Notes under the pieces: model-generated
The model's input: the letters and a program-made list of their open reading frames with translations, nothing else
What the model was told of the DNA's origin: nothing
The model's database searches: none
Shown: in pieces, positions 23,788 through 37,559 of the stretch
How the letters are laid out: each line of letters begins with the position of its first letter
Numbering within the stretch: the first letter of the stretch is position 1
Translations under genes and position numbers: made by a program
From: Lotus japonicus
Taxonomy: Eukaryota; Streptophyta; Magnoliopsida; Fabales; Fabaceae
Assembly: GCF_012489685.1 (NCBI RefSeq)
Contig: NC_080041.1
Coordinates: 105,245,760-105,309,759, forward strand
Reading direction: 5' to 3'
DNA length: 64,000 nucleotides

Positions 23788-25742
23788 CTAATAAAATGAA
23801 GAGAACAAGTCAATCTTGGCTATAATGGGCTTAAACATGATCTCAAGCTCCTTTACATAATCCTCAAGCACCTGTATTTCATATGCCTTATTATTACCAC
23901 CATCAAGCAAACTTGTAGCCTTTGTAATTGCAGAACTGATCTTCTCCTTTTCTGCTGATGTAAGCTTTAAATTAATACAATCATTCTTCAAGGCTTTCTT
24001 CATCTTGTAAATGTAATCATCCAAAGAATTCATTGCATTGGCCTTCCTAAGGAATTGCTTGTCTTCAGCCTGGAAACTCTCAGCTTCTTGAACCAATCTC
24101 TTAATTTCTTGGGTCGACAGCCTCCCTTTGTCATTGGTTATGGTGATCTCATTCTTACTGCCAGTGGTTTTTTCCTTAGCGGAAACACATAGAATGCCAT
24201 TTTCATCTATAGCAAAGCATACATCAAAAGGATGGCCACGAGGAGCAGGAGGGAGGCCAGAAAGATCAAAGGAACCGAGCAAATTGTTATCACTTGCTCT
24301 AGCTCTCTCACCCTCATAAACCTTAATCCGGACACTGGATTGGTTATCTGCACTTGTCTTGTAACCGTGTGTCTTCTTTACAGGAATAGTAGTATTCCTT
24401 GGAATCACCACACTCATGATAGCTCCTTTTATCCAAATACCAAGAGACAGCGGTGTAACATCATAGAGCACCAAGTCAGGCACATTCTTAATGCCTTTGC
24501 TCAACAAAGCAGCCTGGACAGCTGCACCGTAAGCAACGGCCTCGTCAGGATTGATACTCTTGCACAGACTCTTCCCCTTGAAAAATTCCTCCAATAACTC
24601 CTGCACTTTCGGAATCCTAGAAGATCCACCAACAAGGACAACATCATCTACACTACTCTGGTCCATCTTAGCATCATTGAGGCACTTATCCACTGTCTCT
24701 ATACATTCTCTAAACATGTCAATGTTAAGTTCCTCAAACCTTGCACGAGTGATAGAGGAACATAAATCAATGCCCTGAAATAAAGAATCTACCTCAACTG
24801 TGGTACATGTAGTCCATGAGAGTGTCCTTTTCGCCCTCTCGCAAGCAGTTCTCAACCTCCTCAGGGCTTTAGGATTTCCACTAATATCCAATTTGCTCTT
24901 CCTTTTGAACTCCTCTACAAAGTAGTTCACCATTCTATTATCGAAATCCTCTCCTCCTAAGTGAGTATTTCCTGCAGTGGCTTTAACTTTGAAGTCCTTA
25001 CCTTCAATTGTAAGGAGAGACACATCAAAAGTACCACCACCAAGGTCAAAGATGAATATATTTCGCGGTTTCTTACAATCATTTCTCTTGTCAAGGCCAT
25101 ACGCAATAGCTGCAGCTGTGGGTTCATTGATTATCCGCTTAACATTGAGACCAGCAATGGTACCCGCATCTATGGTAGCTTTGCGCTGAGAGTCATTGAA
25201 ATAAGCAGGTACAGTGATAACTGCATTCTTAACCGGTGACTCCAGATATGCCTCCGCAATTTCGCGCATCTTTGTGAGAACCATGGATGATATTTCTTCA
25301 GCAAAAAGATGCTTCTCCTTACCGTGATACTTAACAACAATCATGGGTTTGTCATCAACACCCGCAATAACCTTGAATGGCCATAACATCATATCATTTT
25401 TTATAATGGGATCACTGTACTTCCTACCAATCAACCTCTTAGCATCTGCGTCAATAATAACAAATTCTCAACTATTTATCATTTGTCAGCAGGCTAGTAA
25501 AAAAAACAGTTGAAAATTTTACCAAAAACAGTGTTCTCAGGGTTTGTAGCAGCCTGATTCTTAGCAGCTAAACCAATTAACATTTGATCATCTGTGAAAG
25601 CAACATAGGATGGAGTAATTGGGTTGCCTTGTTCATTGTGAATGATGTCCACTCTGCGTTGTTGATCATTCCAAACTGCAACACACGAGTAGGTGGTTCC
25701 AAGGTCGATTCCTATGGCACATCCCTCATCCCTTTTGCCCAT
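23788..25742 (-). CDS. Hsp70 copy 2 (cytosolic Hsc70-like, EEVD-less), intact
   Basis: Exon 1 is 25523-25742 and exon 2 is 23788-25445. The intron (25446-25522, GT/AG) splits the Asp codon before AKRLIG, the position conserved in plant cytosolic Hsp70s. It encodes 625 residues. ATPase motifs: [10 protein letters not shown] (~11-20), catalytic-type Lys in DAKRLIGR (~76), [14 protein letters not shown] (~203-216) and [10 protein letters not shown] (~345-354). The linker reads [13 protein letters not shown] (~397-409), not the usual DLLLLD. The substrate domain and lid follow, ending KIDLFSSFY; the GGMP tail and EEVD are missing. Arch positions equivalent to DnaK 404/429 are Lys413 and Ser438. 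Predicted 5' leader intron 25752-26085. A TATA box lies at 26222-26228. Family role: ATP-driven protein folding in the cytosol; a specialised substrate range is inference. Confidence 0.93.
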
Positions 25743-26221
25743 TCTTTCAATCTAACAATCAAAGGAACAAGTTGATGCATGGGAATAATGAATGGTGTAA
25801 AGCTCAACTTTATGTGTCACATTAGAATCAGATTTAGCTGAATATTTCTTTGATGGAATTAATTATGCACCGAATTTAAAACCATTTAATAAACTCGATT
25901 TGTTATCCTAAGTGTTAAACAACTCATCTTAGGTATTAATCTTAGAATGTAGTATGGCCTGTGCATTGTTTGCACAAAAGAACGTTCATGTGAGTTCACC
26001 CTAAAGCTAAAAATTATGTTTCGTTCATGAAAACAATGATAACATAAAAGAATAACACAGAACAAAAATAAGGAACAGATCTTACACTAAAAGAACGCAG
26101 GGAGCAAGAGACAAACAGGGGAGACGGTGATCACTTGAGGGAGAAAGAGAGCAGTTTCGTGAGTTTGTTAGCGCAAAATACTGAAAGTGAAGATGGAAAG
26201 TGACACTGGTTTGGGTTTCTC

Positions 26222-26228
26222 TTTTATA
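26222..26228 (-). promoter_or_regulatory. TATA box of Hsp70 copy 2
   Basis: CTATAAAAG on the minus strand lies ~480 bases upstream of the ATG and just before a leader that contains a predicted intron. It is conserved at the same place in copies 4 and 6. I found no convincing canonical heat-shock element next to it. Confidence 0.7.
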
Positions 26229-26274
26229 GAAGAACTAGTACTTTTTTTTTTGGTCAACGAAGAACTAGTACTTT
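26229..26274 (-). repeat. Micro-retroposon in the core promoter of Hsp70 copy 2
   Basis: A perfect 16-bp repeat GAAGAACTAGTACTTT (26229-26244 and 26259-26274) flanks 14 bp that on the minus strand read GTTGACC plus seven A. The paralogous site in block 4 (about 52136-52150) has one uninterrupted copy, proving an insertion. It lies immediately upstream of the TATA box. Confidence 0.8.
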
Positions 26275-26391
26275 GACCCATTCATTTATGTTTTTTTTTT
26301 TGTGTGTTTGTGTGTTTTTTTAAATCTTTTTTTAAACATATTTTATGGATAAAAAGAAATAAATTTATTTTAGATCTAAGAATTCATAAAT

Positions 26392-26525
26392 TTGTATGTT
26401 TTTGTCCCTTTAGCATAGCTCAAGTCGCAGGAGCTGGGGGGGACATATAGGTTGGGTAGGGGAGGTCCGGGGATCGATCCCTGGCGAGTGCAATTTATCT
26501 TTTCTATGTAAAAAAAATTGTATGG
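26392..26525 (+). mobile_element. SINE with paralogous empty site
   Basis: A-box-like TAGCTCAAGTCGCAGG (26416-26431) and B box GGATCGATCCC (26471-26481) precede an A-rich tail at 26510-26517. TTGTATG-T-rich repeats flank the element (26392-26404 and 26519-26531). Block 4 near 52243-52258 has the uninterrupted target, so the insertion followed the duplication. Confidence 0.85.
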
Positions 26526-26693
26526 TTTTTTTTATTGAATGTTTTTGTTTTTTGTTTTTTTAAGGTGCTATTTTATTTTTATCTTTTGTACTTATTTTCG
26601 TAAATGTTTGAGTTGTGAGTTTTTTTATATCTATTGAATAATTTATTATAGGGATTTGAAGTGACATATATGTGCTAAAGAATAACTATTAAA

Positions 26694-27333
26694 CTAGAAT
26701 TAGACCTACGGGATGGGCGGACGACACTATTACTTGACACTGATTGCAATGCAATTGTTGTTATTGGATAGGTCAGTGCAAACAGGATGCCAAATATATG
26801 GTTCTTAAAATCTAAACGGTTTTACTTAAAACTGAGGCAAGCTAGGATCCTTGTATCGTGAGACCCATTTGTCACTGTTATAGTCGACTATGGTCCGATC
26901 ACATTCGAGGATCACCGCCGCTGCTGCCATTTTTACCACTAACTACTCATCTACAACTCAACCACCAGGTGGGTTTCAAGAGTTTTGAGATTTAGGTTAA
27001 AGAAGGAAAACATTTTCTAATTATTTAATTTAATACTAAATCTTTCACATTGTAGTATTTAATGATTCGTTTTTTAAATTGTTAATTGATACTTTTTTTT
27101 AACATTATTAATTGTTGTGTTACTAATACAATATTGTGAGTAATGATGATTTAGTGTTGTGTGTTGTTACAAAAGTGTGAAAACAGAAATTGTTTGAGAA
27201 GATGCAAGGACATGGTTTAGATTGCCACCTAGAATTAAAAGCTGACATAGAAGATTTATATAAAAGTAAAGAGATAATATGACATCGCTACCGGCCTACC
27301 GCCCGCGCTTCAGAATTACTATATTATAATAGA
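26694..27333 (-). mobile_element. Non-autonomous Helitron with paralogous empty site
   Basis: On the minus strand it starts TCTATTATAATATAG (27333) and ends CTAG (26694-26697). It is inserted between A (26693) and T (27334). Block 4 near 52396-52410 shows the unoccupied AT target in otherwise collinear sequence. It is collinear with the Helitron at 1070-1750 but has a single 5' terminus. No protein is encoded. Confidence 0.9.
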
Positions 27334-27434
27334 TGTTTCATGAAGTTCATGACAGCTTTAAGTCATCCCTAATATGTTAGATAGTTACCAACAACCAAAG
27401 CTGTCAATAATATGAGTACATTTTTAATAAAACC

Positions 27435-27636
27435 AAAATTATCGACATGTTTTTTTGTATAAACATCCGGTTTCGGTCACCCTTTGGGTGCCGTCATATT
27501 CGGGATTTAGTTACAGTTAAAGCTCTTCATCCCTCCCTCAAAATGTATTGTGTGGGGATCGAACCTGAGAGCTCTTCCCACACACTCAGCATGCGTTGCC
27601 AACTGAGCTACCCCTCTTGGGTAAAATATCTACATG
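27435..27636 (-). mobile_element. SINE, minus strand, with paralogous empty site
   Basis: On the minus strand an A-box-like TAGCTCAGTTGGCA (27597-27610) and a B box GGTTCGATCCC (27555-27565) are followed by a tail read as T's at 27450-27456. Repeats AAAATTATCGACATG (27435-27449) and AAAATATCTACATG (27623-27636) are the target duplication. Block 4 near 52508-52522 has the single target. Confidence 0.88.
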
Positions 27637-28998
27637 TGGTGTAGCAATAGAAAAACACTTCTCACAACAAAGGGCGGGAAATATTATTTGGTTATGTGAT
27701 ATGTTATGATTTTAGTTGGGTAAATTTAATGTGCCATTTCTCGAAATTTTCTGACGATGAAAAATGATGTTATTGTCGAAGGGGTGAAATACATGTGTGT
27801 ATTTCCCAACCCGATTCTAATTATAATCTTGTGATGTTTATGTGTGTGATCACTTGTACGAGGATGCATAAGAGTGGAGGGAAATTCAAATGCATTAGAA
27901 GTCAAGAGAGTGGTTAGGTAAATGAAAGTAACATAAAGTTACTTTTTGACTAAGCTACAGGACAGAACACAGAACAGGGAAAAAGACCGGAGGATTACTC
28001 TCTAAGTGAGGCATACGATTTAATCAACCCTTCATGAGGGAAGGTTAACCCTATGCATTAAGAGATTGTTAGTTTAAGCTAAGCTTCACATGCAAGTGAA
28101 GTGAAAATGATGGATATATATTGTTATATTTCATTCTGACTTCTTCCCACTGTTCTGGATAGTTTTGCCGGTTTGATGATTAGAATTTGTGCTCTCCTAT
28201 CATTTGGCCATGCTGCTTTTATCTGATTTTAGTATTTACATGATCTAATGTCGTTCTATGATTGTAGGTGCTGGTTCTAGGATAAAAATGCTCAACTAAG
28301 TGGGAAGAGATTAAAACCAACAAATCGGGACAAAGGTAATATATAGTAAAATCCTGAGTTTCCATTTCTTGAAATTAGACCTTTCTTTCAATCCAGACAG
28401 GAAGGCAGTGAAACTATACCTTAGTCAAATCTCAAATGTATTGAACTAATTAAGATTGAGTGACGATGCTAGATGGAAATAAAGTTGATGGTTAAGTTTC
28501 ATGCTCTAGTACTAGGCCATGTTAGGCTATGGTGTTATCTCCATTATGACAATGAAACAAAATTGAAGTTCTGTCTTCCATGTGTCTTTTGTTTTCCACA
28601 GTAAATAACATTATAACAACAATACAATACTCCCATCATAGTAAAAATCATGAAGAAAACAATTGAGGAATCTGATACAATGTTACAATTGAGAAAAGTG
28701 ATTGGTACCCAAATGCAATTTTCTCTATTAATATTTCATAATATCATGTACTATCCATCATTTTCCACTGTAATGTATTTTCATAGCATAAAAATAATTT
28801 ACTTGAAGCTAAGGATTGTTTATGGCAGGGCCAAATACAGTCAGTACAAGAAAATTCATAATACATTATTGAATTTCTAAGTCAACCATTTAAACATGTC
28901 CACTACATATTTAAATAAAATTCAACAATTTTCTAATAATATTAGAAAAAAGGTTTTCGTTATCAAAGACAAAATGACTAGTCAGTACAAGAAAAGCT
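27637..28998. other. Inter-copy spacer of the Hsp70 array
   Basis: Collinear with 52523-53082 and 54988-55218, except that about 170 bases at 27830-28003 are absent from block 4. The right part (28620-28998) is the 3' flank of Hsp70 copy 3, matching 23440-23787. No independent gene is seen. Confidence 0.6.
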
Positions 28999-30965
<1,967 letters not shown>

Positions 30966-32075
30966 TCTTTCAATCTAACAAAACAAAGTGATCAAAAGAA
31001 CAAGTTGATGCATGGGATAGTGAATGGTGTAAAGCTCAACTTAAATGTGTCATGTGACTATATGAGGATCAGACTTAGCTGAATATTTCTTTGAAGTAAT
31101 TTGTTATGCTCCTAATTTAGAACCATTTAATAAACTCCACTGTTATCCTAACTGCTAAACAACTCATCTTAGGTAGACCAGAGTAATTAAGAATTTTTCT
31201 TTGAAGAAATTTGAATCCTAATTATAAGTTAAGGAAAATTGACTAATCAGTGGGTAGTTATTATTCTTAGAATATAGTACTTGAATCAGGTATAAGTAAC
31301 TCTTCATAAAAACTAGCTTTGTTTATAACTTTGTTAACCGCTACGATTCGACACGGTTAGCACTCTTTCTAAGGTAGCTTTAAAATTGACTTATGATTAG
31401 AGGATAGCTAACCGCGAAACAAATGGACTTTAATTTAAGAATAGTTGTCATGAACCAACTATCTCAAAAAAAAAAAAAAAGACTTTAAAGACATTGTAAC
31501 CCTGACTAAACTTTTAGAAATAGTTTGTTAATAACATGATATTAGAGTTTTATGATCAAATGGTCTAAAATAGCAGAATGTAGTTTGGCCTGTGTATTGT
31601 TTGCACAAAAGAACGTTCATGCGTCTTCTTCACCCTAAAGCTAAGAACTAAGATGTTTCCTTCATGAAAACATAAAAGTATAACAGAATCAAAATAAGGA
31701 ACAAATCATACCACCAAAAGAGAGCAGCACACAGGGGAGACGGTGATCACTCGAGCAGCTTCGTGAGTTTGTTAGCGCAAAATACTGAAAGTTAAGATGG
31801 AGAGTGACACTGGTTTAGTCTTTTCTTTTCTTTTTTCTGAAACAGTTTAGTCTTTTCTTTGTTACAGATGATATCTTTGATATTCTGTTTTTTCGTTACA
31901 GTTGAAATCTTCTTGTTTACATTTAGTTTTTTATGAAAACGGTACATTCAAAATTTTTAACATTTTTTTTGGTGGAAAATATTTCATTACGATAAGTGAA
32001 TAGGGTTTCTCCAATTTGATCATTATTTAAAATAAAAGTATAAAACGAATAAAATGACATTTTTTTAATTTACAA

Positions 32076-32179
32076 GTACTTGTAGTTCCCCTAAAAAAAA
32101 TGTACTTGTGGTTCTAGTGATAAGTGAGTTAGACTCTGTAAAAATAAGAGTGATATATTACCAAAAAATAAGAGTGATA
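32076..32179 (+). repeat. Two micro-retroposon footprints (sister copies of those at 22.2-22.3 kb)
   Basis: First: repeats GTACTTGTAGTTC (32076-32088) and GTACTTGTGGTTC (32102-32114). Second: AAAATAAGAGTGATA at 32141-32155 and 32165-32179. Both insertions were inherited through the duplication. Confidence 0.6.
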
Positions 32180-32210
32180 GTTCATATTCCAAAAAAGATA
32201 TTTGTTGTGA

Positions 32211-32512
32211 GTGCCTTTTTTTTTAAATGGAGTGTCGCTTTCCAATGAGTCTCAGCTCCAGCATGCTCATGGGGCACTTGTTTTCCAATACACTCCAAGG
32301 GAAACAAACGCCATTGCAGATTATTTAGCCAACATTGGCCTCGACCTTCAGTGTGGAGAACATTGGTATGACTTACCTTTTGGAGAATGCCACACCCTCT
32401 TATTGCAGGATGCTTGTCCTGATCCCCAGCCCTGTTCAGCCTTAGTGCTTCGGGTCTCTAATCCCATCCTTGTTAACAAAAAAAAACGTCAATAACAAAA
32501 AAAAAGACTAGT
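32211..32512 (+). pseudogene. 5'-truncated LINE 3' end, sister copy
   Basis: Collinear with 22381-22680. The fragment is open for 94 codons and ends in a Lys-rich run, with the RNase H-like C-terminal motif NAIADYLANIGLDLQCGE. The ATG is not a genuine start. It is an element relic, not a host gene. Confidence 0.7.
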
Positions 32513-32560
32513 AAGGAGTATTTATTCCCCTTTTCATTTTAAATAGATATTTTCTAAATT

Positions 32561-32760
32561 GGTTAATCATCAAATTGGTCCCTGTCTTTGTAAGCATGTT
32601 TGAGATTGGTCCCTCCCCAGAAAATATTGTGTTAATCATCCCTACAATTGCAGCATGTTTGTGTCTAGTCCTCGCCGGAGGGTGGAGCTCTGGCGAGATT
32701 GACGAGTGGCATCCCGGAGTTGACTTAGACCTCTGACTAGATTAATGATAAATTACGTGG
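32561..32760 (+). repeat. Mutator-type terminal repeat, sister copy of 22741-22950
   Basis: Same start and internal order as the copy in unit 1. Lies 226 bp left of the large MULE, whose own terminal repeats are related but distinct. Confidence 0.55.
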
Positions 32761-33464
32761 AATTAAAAAAAATTCAAAAAATAAATAAATGTAATTATAA
32801 TTAAATCCAAGTAATTCCCTTAATCATATTTCACACCCCAAATCCCTAAATAATCAATATTCTTCCAAATTCATCAAATCAATCTTCAGAACCCATCATC
32901 TAAGGACAGAACAGAACCCTAATTCCCCCAAATAAAATAATGAATAACAACCATCCAATATAATACTCCCATCATAGAAAAAATTAGGGTTAATGGTCAA
33001 ATTGATCCCCGTGTTTGTAGTGACTTTTGATTTTAGTCCCTCACCGGAAAAAACTTGCCGATATCACCCTGCAGTTACAAGCATTTTGGTTCTAGTCCTT
33101 GCCGGAAAGGTACGTGGACACATGGCTTGCTGACTGAATTAATGAATCATATGTGAATTTTATTTAAAATAAATGATTTTTTAAACCCCAACATTTAATT
33201 AACCCCAAAAGTAACTCAAAACTTAATTAAACCCCAAAATTACTCAACCCATAATCTGAAACCCAGCAACAACATCCCTCTTCCTTCATCCAAACCAACA
33301 TAGAAACCCAGCAACCCAAGAACCCATCCCCTCTCCCTTCATCCAAAACTAATGTGAACACCAACAACAACATAAACGTACACCAACCCTCAACCTTCAC
33401 CAACAACCTCACAATTAATATGAACACCACTCAATAGGCACTACCAGAAAACAGTCATTTAGCG

Positions 33465-33850
33465 ACGGACCAAATCGGTCGCTAAATGGGCTAAATCGGT
33501 CGCTAAAACCGTTAGCGACCGATTTTGCGACTGATTTTTGCTGGTTGGTATTTCACTCGTCGCTAAATGTTGCGACCGATTTAGCGACCGATATAGCGAC
33601 GGACTTGTAGCAACCGATGTAGCGACGAAATTTAGCGACTGAATTAGCGACAGAATTTAGCGACTGCATTAGCGACGGAATTTAGCGACCGCATTAGTGA
33701 CGGAATTTAGCGACAGAATATAGCGACAAAATATAGCGACGGAATTAGCGACGGTTTCAGCTATAATATAGCGACGGAATTAGCGACAGATTTAAAAAGT
33801 TAGTGATGAGTTCAGTGACGGTAATAAATATAAAATTAACAAAAATAATC
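33465..33850. repeat. CACTA subterminal repeats, left
   Basis: More than a dozen degenerate copies of TAGCGACNGA in both orientations, typical of the subterminal binding region of CACTA elements. Matched by 39190-39535 at the right end. Confidence 0.85.
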
Positions 33851-34107
33851 AGTTTTGTGACAGATTTTTTTAGTGTTAAAAATATGAATATAACCATAAT
33901 CATCATTGAATCATCACAAAACACACAATCTTAACATATCCACCTAAATTCATCATTGAATCATCACAAAAAGTATACCATGAACTACTTAAACTAGTCT
34001 AGTAGATTACTATTACATTAAACATAGTCTATTACATTAAATATAGAAACAAAGCTTGACAAAGTTTTCATGGAAAAACACCAAGATCCTCCTCATTCTC
34101 TGACTCA

Positions 34108-35760
34108 TCAGTTTCTAACTCCTCTTGGGGTTGGCATTGGTGGTTGTTGCATCCTTTCTTCCATCATTTGTTTTACCATTCTTTGAGTCTCCTCCATAAT
34201 AGTGTTTCTCAATTGATCAAATTCTGATCTTCTTACCCATTCAGATGATGAAGAACATGAGCCATGATATTGTTTATTGATAACAGTGGACTCCAATCCC
34301 AACCCATATATTCTACCCTTTTTCATGCCAGCCACATCACGCCACACATCTAGCTCACTTGGCGGAGGAAGATTTTGCTCAGATGCTCTTTGCGTCCTAT
34401 CTTCCATTTCACGCACATATGCACCCTGTTAGCAAGAATTAATTACAATAAAATCAACCATGAATTCTCTTTTACAATACCTAACCTACATTTACCATAA
34501 TTTCAAGCACAACCTTGTATGAGAAACAAAGACAAAAACACTAAAAATGTCACAAGAGCCCAACCAATCCATAAATATTTGTCCTATAGACTAGTCCAAT
34601 GCAATTCATGTATACTAAATTAAAGAAGAGTTTAGCATATCATACATCTACATGCTCTGATTTCTTGTCCACAAATGTACCATCCTTGCGTTGATGTGTA
34701 GAGCGAAACAAGTCTAGTGGAGAAGGGTTGAATCCATTTTTCTTCATCTAAAACAAGTACCAAAAAATTAGGACAATATCATTTATATCTAAATTAAGAG
34801 AATACACTACAAGAGAAGAATCTTAACCAAATTGTCTCTATGTTGAGATGTTGTGATAGAGCCACCAATGTGAAGGGTCCCTCCAAATCCTTCACGATCA
34901 GATGCCCGATTTGCCTTTGCTTTGACACTTTTCTCCTTGAACTTCGGAGTTTCCCAATGATCACATAGCCCATTCCATACATGATCTCCAAGCCACCTTG
35001 GCTTCTTCTGATCTCTATGAGCCTTACTCAAACTATCTTTCATCAGTTTTTGACCTCGAGATTCAAAGTTATTTCTAGCCCATATAGCATCAGGTGGACA
35101 AACAGAGTATTTCTTCTACAATAAATACAAGTAAAGTTAGATAAAATTGCATACATAGTGATAGTAGATCAAACTTGATAATTTACATTGAAATATACCA
35201 TGAACTCTCCAAACATCATAGTTCTCCTATTTTCTGGTATCTTCCTCCATGTTGGCCATGGTTCATTATAATAACTTCGAAAGATATCAGTGATGGCATT
35301 AGCAGCAGGATGCGAAGGTAAAAACCTAAAAACACGACATGTAAACAATTAAAGGTATACTAAAAGTACTCAAAATAACTTATACAAAATAATGCATACC
35401 CTTCTCCATCAAGGTTGAATGTAGGTTTGCAATCATTTGATCCATTTTCAGATGGTGAGACATTGGTGGAATCTTGTACATTGGTGGAAGGAGTTGATTG
35501 AGTTGGTGAGACATTAGTGCAATCTTGTACCACATTAGGAGTTGGTGGGACATTAGTGGAAGGAGTTGATTGAGTTGGTGGGACATATGTAGAAGAAGTT
35601 GATTGACTTGGTGGGACATGAGTTGTCATATGTGATGACATTGCAACATGTGTTGAAGCTGAAGTTAGAATACCATTGTGAGTTAGCCCCTTTGAATGCT
35701 TTTTAGATGATTTTCCTCTTAGAGTTTTGGTTTTGCCTCAATCTTTGTCAGACATCTGCA
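34108..35760 (-). pseudogene. CACTA second gene (TNPA-like, Transposase_24 type), multi-exon remnant
   Basis: Minus-strand segments in order: a Thr/Pro/Ser repeat region (PPTQSTPSTN repeats, ~35641-35400); ANAITDIFRSYYNEPWPTW with RKIPENRRTMMFGEFM (~35330-35200); the segment from KAHRDQKKPRWLGDHVWNGL to RASDREGFGGTLHIGGS (~35040-34810); a short FVDKKSEHVD exon (~34740-34650); and the C-terminal exon 34108-34430 (ELDVWRDVAGMKKGRIYGLG). These match the plant En/Spm-type Transposase_24 layout, with introns between. Exon borders were not all fixed, and intactness is uncertain. Confidence 0.75.
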
Positions 35761-35876
35761 TTATTTGTAAAGGATAGAGCATTAGTATATTTAAGGAAAA
35801 ATTATACGAGCTATAATATTACAATTAAAATAAGTACAATTTGTTACCTCACATAAGAAAAACATAATGCCACATT

Positions 35877-36985
35877 CTAATTATCATCATTTGAAGATGT
35901 ATATTCATTCTCATTCTCATTCTCATCCTCATCCTCATCCTTATCCTCATCCTCATCCTCATCCTCATCCTCATCCACTTCCTCATATAAAGCTTCATCA
36001 TCTCTCAAGTGACCATCTAGCTCTTCATTTGAAACCGGGTCCACATGAGTTGTTGTATCTTGAAATGCAAACTCCAATGCATACCGATCATCAACTGTAC
36101 CCATTGGTTTGGTTTTAGTAACAACCCACCAATCAACTTTTTCTTTTATGTGTTTTGGGTAAGGCATGTAGTACACTTGAATCGCATTTGTTGCAAATAT
36201 GAAAGGGTCATATTTTGAATACCTTCTAGAACGATGAACCTCCACAATGTCATATTCTTTATTAACCTTCATCCCACGATTGATGACAGAATCAAACCAT
36301 TCACAGTTAAATAACACTAATTGTTTGATTGGTTCACCTGGGTACTCTAGCCGCAAAATCTCTTTAAGGACACCATAATAATAGTGTTCATCCTCTTCAT
36401 CATCACCCTCAACACAAACTCCAGAATTGATGGTTTTCTTATTGAAAGTCCACTCTTCTGTATGAAACTTAAAACCATTGACAAAGTAAATAGGCCAAGT
36501 CTCCACCTTTTTCTTAGGACCCCATGCTAAATGGTGTAATAACTGATCTATTACCATGTTATTTCTATCATGAACCTATCATTAAGCATAAACTCATTAG
36601 AATTTATATTACACAAACATAGGTTTAACTTGTGCAATATTAACTTAAAAGAACACGACACTTACATACGATCGAAACCAAGTTGGAAACTCAGATGCAG
36701 TAAGACCATCAATATCAGCTTGAGAGATATTTGGAAAGGTTGCCACCAAGTGTTGCTCAAAGAATCTAACAATGGTCACTATATTATTTAATGTTTCAAT
36801 CATTATGACTAAAAGAATGATCAAAATACAAATAAACTTACATACTTTATATATGGTTTAACTTCGTCACAGTTAAGTAGGATATGCAAATGGGCAGCAT
36901 GTAATTCCATATCATTTAAATACCGACTCTTACAAGTTCCATGCGATCGGCCGGGATGATTGAAGATAGATAAATTTCGTTCCTG
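35877..36985 (-). pseudogene. CACTA TNPD-like transposase, C-terminal fragment
   Basis: The minus strand from ~36985 encodes the segment RNLSIFNHPGRSHGTCKSRY and ELHAAHLHILLNCDEVKPYI, then ATFPNISQADIDGLTASEF, separated by introns. The 226-codon terminal exon (35877-36557) holds the DUF4216-type region (VLFNCEWFD, VHRSRRYSKYDPFIFATNA, PFIFATNAIQVYYMPYPK) and an Asp/Glu repeat tail. The catalytic core that should lie upstream is missing, replaced near 36990 by unrelated sequence. Confidence 0.8.
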
Positions 36986-37456
36986 CTTGGTTTGATATGT
37001 TATATTGAATCATTATAGCTTCCGGCTTAGTTTGATATTAATGATGATCACAACCATCATAGCATAGCACATGATGTGGTTTGGAACACGCCCAAGCTGC
37101 CCATTTAGAAGGCTATATAAAATGACCAAGGACAGTACCCAAGTACACAAAATTCAACTTAAAGCATGTAATGATAATGAAGCAGATTATCAAACATTTT
37201 TAGGATTAGGATTAGAGATCAGTTCACCAGTCACAACAAATTAAAGAAAAGTGAAACTATTGTTTGGTATATTGACCTGAGAGAAGGGGCAAAAACCAGA
37301 CCAGAAAGACAAAAGATTAAACTCTGGTGAAGACATGAGTAGCTAAAGATAGTTCTAAAGACGACGGGGTGCCCGCATAATATTGCAGCCCAGAAAAAAT
37401 AAAATTCAGACTCAGACATGCCTGATACACCCATCTGCAAGTAGATTATTACCTAC

Positions 37457-37556
37457 CTAAGAAACAAGCTAAAGCCATGCCAACCATGCCACCTCCAACG
37501 ATAGCAATATCATATTCTGGAATGCTTTTGCTTATACTCTGCTTCTTCCCATGCTC
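37457..37556 (-). pseudogene. Captured exon of a COQ6-like FAD-dependent monooxygenase
   Basis: A 100-nt exon on the minus strand is bordered by a TAG acceptor and a GTAGGT donor. It reads a Lys/Ser-rich lead and then YDIAIVGGGMVGMALACFL, the dinucleotide-binding GxGxxG of flavoprotein monooxygenases. The wording is closest to the plant ubiquinone-biosynthesis hydroxylase COQ6 as I know it. No further exons of the enzyme follow before the transposase fragment, so only the first FAD-binding piece was captured. A possible exon 1 lies around 38650-38698, ending at a GTATGA donor. Assignment to COQ6 rather than another UbiH-type protein is inference. Confidence 0.65.
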
Positions 37557-37559
37557 CTA

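Larger units (their letters stand above)
18900..28600 (-). repeat. Tandem unit 1 of the Hsp70 array (copies 1 and 2)
   Basis: Contains pseudogene copy 1 and intact copy 2 with their flanks. The flank 5' of copy 1 (21226-23190) is collinear and nearly identical to 30966-32977. The block 23191-28600 is collinear with 49129-53082 plus 54988-55218. The 3' flank of copy 1 (about 18950-19290) resembles that of copy 6 (about 58230-58590). Boundaries are approximate. Confidence 0.8.

Noticed and set aside
26160..26300. Canonical heat-shock elements near the Hsp70 TATA boxes
   Set aside because: TTC/GAA words occur but not in the alternating nGAAnnTTCnnGAAn spacing.
32211..32495. 94-codon ORF as a host gene
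   Set aside because: RNase H-like LINE tail with an A-rich end, duplicated in unit 1 and missing from unit 3.
34430..34800. Independent small genes within the CACTA
   Set aside because: They are introns and small exons of the Transposase_24-type gene.
35920..36000. Stand-alone hexanucleotide microsatellite
   Set aside because: It is the Asp/Glu codon repeat of the TNPD-like terminal exon.
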